From Hahella sp018986435 (lineage in GTDB: Bacteria > Pseudomonadota > Gammaproteobacteria > Pseudomonadales > Oleiphilaceae): a stretch of DNA of 64,000 nucleotides. The notes beneath the pieces are model-generated. The model was not told the DNA's origin. It made no database searches and was given only the letters and a program-made list of their open reading frames with translations. Of the stretch, positions 62,108 to 64,000 are shown one piece after another. How positions within the stretch are numbered: the first letter of the stretch is position 1; every line of letters begins with the position of its first letter. A program made the position numbers and the translations under genes. The DNA is taken from positions 3,100,001 to 3,164,000 of the forward strand of contig NZ_CP192738.1 in the NCBI RefSeq assembly GCF_050749805.1, read 5' to 3'.

Positions 62108-63081
62108 TGCTTGCATTGCTTGCTATTGTCGCTGGCCTGGCGCTGCTGGTTTGGAGCGCAGATCGTTTTGTGGATGGCGCCGCCGCGACGGCGAAGCATG
62201 GAGGCATGCCGCCCCTGTTGATTGGGATGGTGATCGTGGGGTTCGGCACATCCGCCCCGGAAATGGTGGTGTCGGCGCTGGCGGCGTCGGAGGGCAACCC
62301 CGGTCTGGCGCTGGGTAACGGTTACGGCTCCAACATTACCAACATTGCATTGATTCTTGGTCTGGTGGCGGTGATCAGCCCCATCGCCGTACACTCGCAG
62401 GTGCTGCGCAAAGAACTGCCGATTCTGGCCGCCATCACCCTGCTATCCGCAGGCTTGTTATGGGATGGCGACCTGACCCGCGTCGACGCGGCGATTCTGC
62501 TGGTGGTGTTCGCCGGGTTGATGGGCTGGACCATTCGCGAAGGCATGCAGCAGCGCTCCGATGCGCTGGCGTCGGAAGTGGACGATGAAATGATCGCGCA
62601 CCCCATGCCCCTGAAAAACGCCATATTCTGGCTGGTGGCCGGCCTGATTCTACTGATTATCAGCTCGCGCATTCTGGTGTGGGGCGCGGTCACTGTGGCG
62701 CACAGCCTGGGCGTCAGCGACCTGATCATCGGCTTGACCATCGTGGCCATCGGCACTTCGCTGCCGGAGCTGGCCTCTTCGCTGGCGGCGATCCGTAAGG
62801 GCGAGCATGACCTCGCCATCGGCAACGTCATCGGCTCCAACCTGTTTAATACGCTCACCGTTGTCGGCATCGCTGCGGCGATTCATCCTCTGGAAGTACA
62901 ACCGGAAGTTCTGTACCGCGATTGGACATTGATGGCCGGCCTCACCCTGGCGCTATTCGTCATGGGCTTCGGCTTCAAAGGCAAACAAGGCCGCATCAAC
63001 CGCGTCGAAGGCGGCATTCTGCTGGCGGTGTACCTGGCTTACACCAGCTACCTCGGCTACACCGTAGTGGCCGCTGCCTAA
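62104..63081 (+). CDS. yrbG: CaCA-family sodium/calcium-type cation exchanger (YrbG-like)
   Basis: A 325-residue inner-membrane exchanger with about ten helices in two inverted halves. The two alpha-repeats are GMVIVGFGTSAPEMVVSALAA with GNGYGSNITNIALILG, and GLTIVAIGTSLPELASSLAAIRKGE with GNVIGSNLFNTLTVVG. These carry the acidic and polar cation-binding residues. The ATG at 62104 has GAGGTGAT 7 bases upstream; the next codon is also ATG. Control by a Mn2+-type riboswitch suggests manganese efflux as a physiological role, although the family is named for calcium. The symbol follows E. coli yrbG by overall similarity. Confidence 0.88.
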   Translation: MMLALLAIVAGLALLVWSADRFVDGAAATAKHGGMPPLLIGMVIVGFGTSAPEMVVSALAASEGNPGLALGNGYGSNITNIALILGLVAVISPIAVHSQVLRKELPILAAITLLSAGLLWDGDLTRVDAAILLVVFAGLMGWTIREGMQQRSDALASEVDDEMIAHPMPLKNAIFWLVAGLILLIISSRILVWGAVTVAHSLGVSDLIIGLTIVAIGTSLPELASSLAAIRKGEHDLAIGNVIGSNLFNTLTVVGIAAAIHPLEVQPEVLYRDWTLMAGLTLALFVMGFGFKGKQGRINRVEGGILLAVYLAYTSYLGYTVVAAA

Positions 63082-63091
63082 ACAGATCGAA

Positions 63092-63123
63092 GCGGGCGTT
63101 GGGATAGGGTCCCGACCGCCCGC
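63092..63123 (+). terminator. GC-rich hairpin after the exchanger gene
   Basis: GCGGGCG (63092-63098) pairs with CGCCCGC (63117-63123), and the inner TTGGGA/TCCCGA bases extend it. Located just after the stop; a moderate AT-rich stretch follows. Confidence 0.55.
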
Positions 63124-63250
63124 GGATGATTTATTTCCTCATTGTTATGCCGCATTCTAATAGCCGGTTAATGCGCCTGGACTTCCATGCACATGTTCGC
63201 CGTGGCGCAGATCGCGCACTGTCCGATAAATACATTAGAGATGGTATCCC

Positions 63251-64000
63251 GTGACGATTCCTTACGACGCTATACACGCCCTCAAAGCTGAAATCGAAAA
63301 CAATATCGAGACTGCGGTCAACGCCTTCCAAACAGATTTTGCAGCGACGCTGACGACGATCAGCCGTCAGACTTCCCCGATATATGACTTTCTCAATAAC
63401 GACGAATTATGGACTGACGACATTGACTGGGATATCCGCGCGGAGTTGAGCAAAGAGTGTTTTACCGCTGTCGAAAACGGGCTGCACGCCTTCTGCGATA
63501 CGCTCATCGCCAGGGCGAACGCCTCGGAGACGTTCATGCAGTCGCTTCATGAGCATATGGCGGAGACAGAACGGGACTATCGCTATTACCTGTTTGCGAA
63601 TATGAGTGACGAGACGACATTCTCCATGTTGCTCGACAAACTGACGCAGCAGCTGGAAGTGGAGGATCACGACTATAGTTCCGGCTGGCTGCCCACGTTG
63701 CATGGCTGGGGGCGGAAAGCGGAATACGCGGGCAGAGTCACAGCGTTTCTGGAAACCAGCTTTGAGCGGCATTTCGAGTACGCCAAAAGAGTGCGCAGCG
63801 AAAAGTTGAACTCCTATGGCTTCACGCCATCGCTATATCATGAAACCAACAAAGGGCTGGTAGGCGCTCTCGCTATGGCGTACACGCGCCACCACATACC
63901 CAACGCGACCGATATCTTGTTAGGGGTGTTGCAGAAGGTCAGCGATGACGACGCCTCCTATGGGTTGAACTGCAAGACCGGCCCTGTGGCGATCGCGCTT
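63251..64000 (+). CDS. Hypothetical protein, 3' end beyond the window
   Basis: A frame starting at GTG (63251) stays open for all 250 codons to the right edge, so the gene is truncated by the window, not by mutation. The product begins MTIPYDAIHALKAEIENNIETA and is acidic and helical, with many aromatic residues (WTDDIDWDIRAELSKECF, RDYRYYLFANMSDET). No domain recognised. GAGATGG upstream is a weak ribosome binding site. Codon use is like that of core genes. Confidence 0.7.
   Translation, partial: MTIPYDAIHALKAEIENNIETAVNAFQTDFAATLTTISRQTSPIYDFLNNDELWTDDIDWDIRAELSKECFTAVENGLHAFCDTLIARANASETFMQSLHEHMAETERDYRYYLFANMSDETTFSMLLDKLTQQLEVEDHDYSSGWLPTLHGWGRKAEYAGRVTAFLETSFERHFEYAKRVRSEKLNSYGFTPSLYHETNKGLVGALAMAYTRHHIPNATDILLGVLQKVSDDDASYGLNCKTGPVAIAL

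Noticed and set aside
1..64000. tRNA, rRNA or intact insertion-sequence genes
   Set aside because: I looked for cloverleaf-like sequences, rRNA-like segments and transposase motifs (DDE, Tyr recombinase) and saw none. This was by eye only.

Overview
The window looks like chromosome from a marine gammaproteobacterium of the Oceanospirillales type. It has moderately high GC coding regions, RND efflux, a large chemosensory operon, H-NOX signalling, a secreted CBM/GH5 polysaccharidase, and E. coli-like RimK, TcyJLN, YjhX/YjhQ and YrbG proteins. Gene content and protein style suggest Hahella or a close relative; this is inference, because no database was searched.

Layout. (1) 1-3420 is an AT-rich accessory patch of small immunity-like genes, including a Tsi6-type immunity protein and a duplicated 85-88 aa gene. 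(2) 3478-17446 is mostly core: an RND pump with its adaptor, an amidoligase plus class I glutamine-amidotransferase pair, a cystine ABC transporter, two secreted proteins, an LtrA-type membrane protein and a chemoreceptor. (3) 17633-18651 holds a topAI(yjhX)-yjhQ toxin-antitoxin pair. It is preceded by a highly structured leader that contains an 8-codon upstream ORF. (4) 18800-30348 is accessory: an M66-type lipoprotein protease, decayed genes, a defence-type reverse transcriptase, a lipase-like effector followed by four paralogous candidate immunity genes, a putative cysteine hydrolase and small genes. (5) 30838-39672 has a secreted GH5 enzyme, REPIN repeats, a HupE/UreJ pair with its membrane-anchored partner, an HxlR regulator divergent from an SDR, and small lipoproteins. 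(6) 39716-43800 is a likely rimK - MscS-like - MgtE-N/CBS - mgtE operon. (7) 45857-61640 is a signalling block: a hybrid kinase divergent from an EAL response regulator, then cheY-STAS-cheA-mcp-cheW-cheR-cheD-cheB on the plus strand. Convergent to this is a translationally coupled H-NOX - hybrid kinase - response regulator operon. (8) 61825-63081 is a yybP-ykoY-type manganese riboswitch leader with its own upstream ORF, followed by a YrbG-family cation exchanger. A further gene runs off the right edge.

The signalling block suggests an organism that couples chemosensory phosphorelay, cyclic-di-GMP turnover and nitric-oxide sensing. The accessory patches suggest interbacterial competition, with immunity genes and a lipase-like effector, and phage defence through the reverse transcriptase. 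The two structured leaders are the most unusual regulatory elements. The first is antibiotic- or translation-sensing in type, before topAI. The second is metal-sensing, before the exchanger. No tRNA, rRNA, CRISPR array or intact insertion sequence was recognised.
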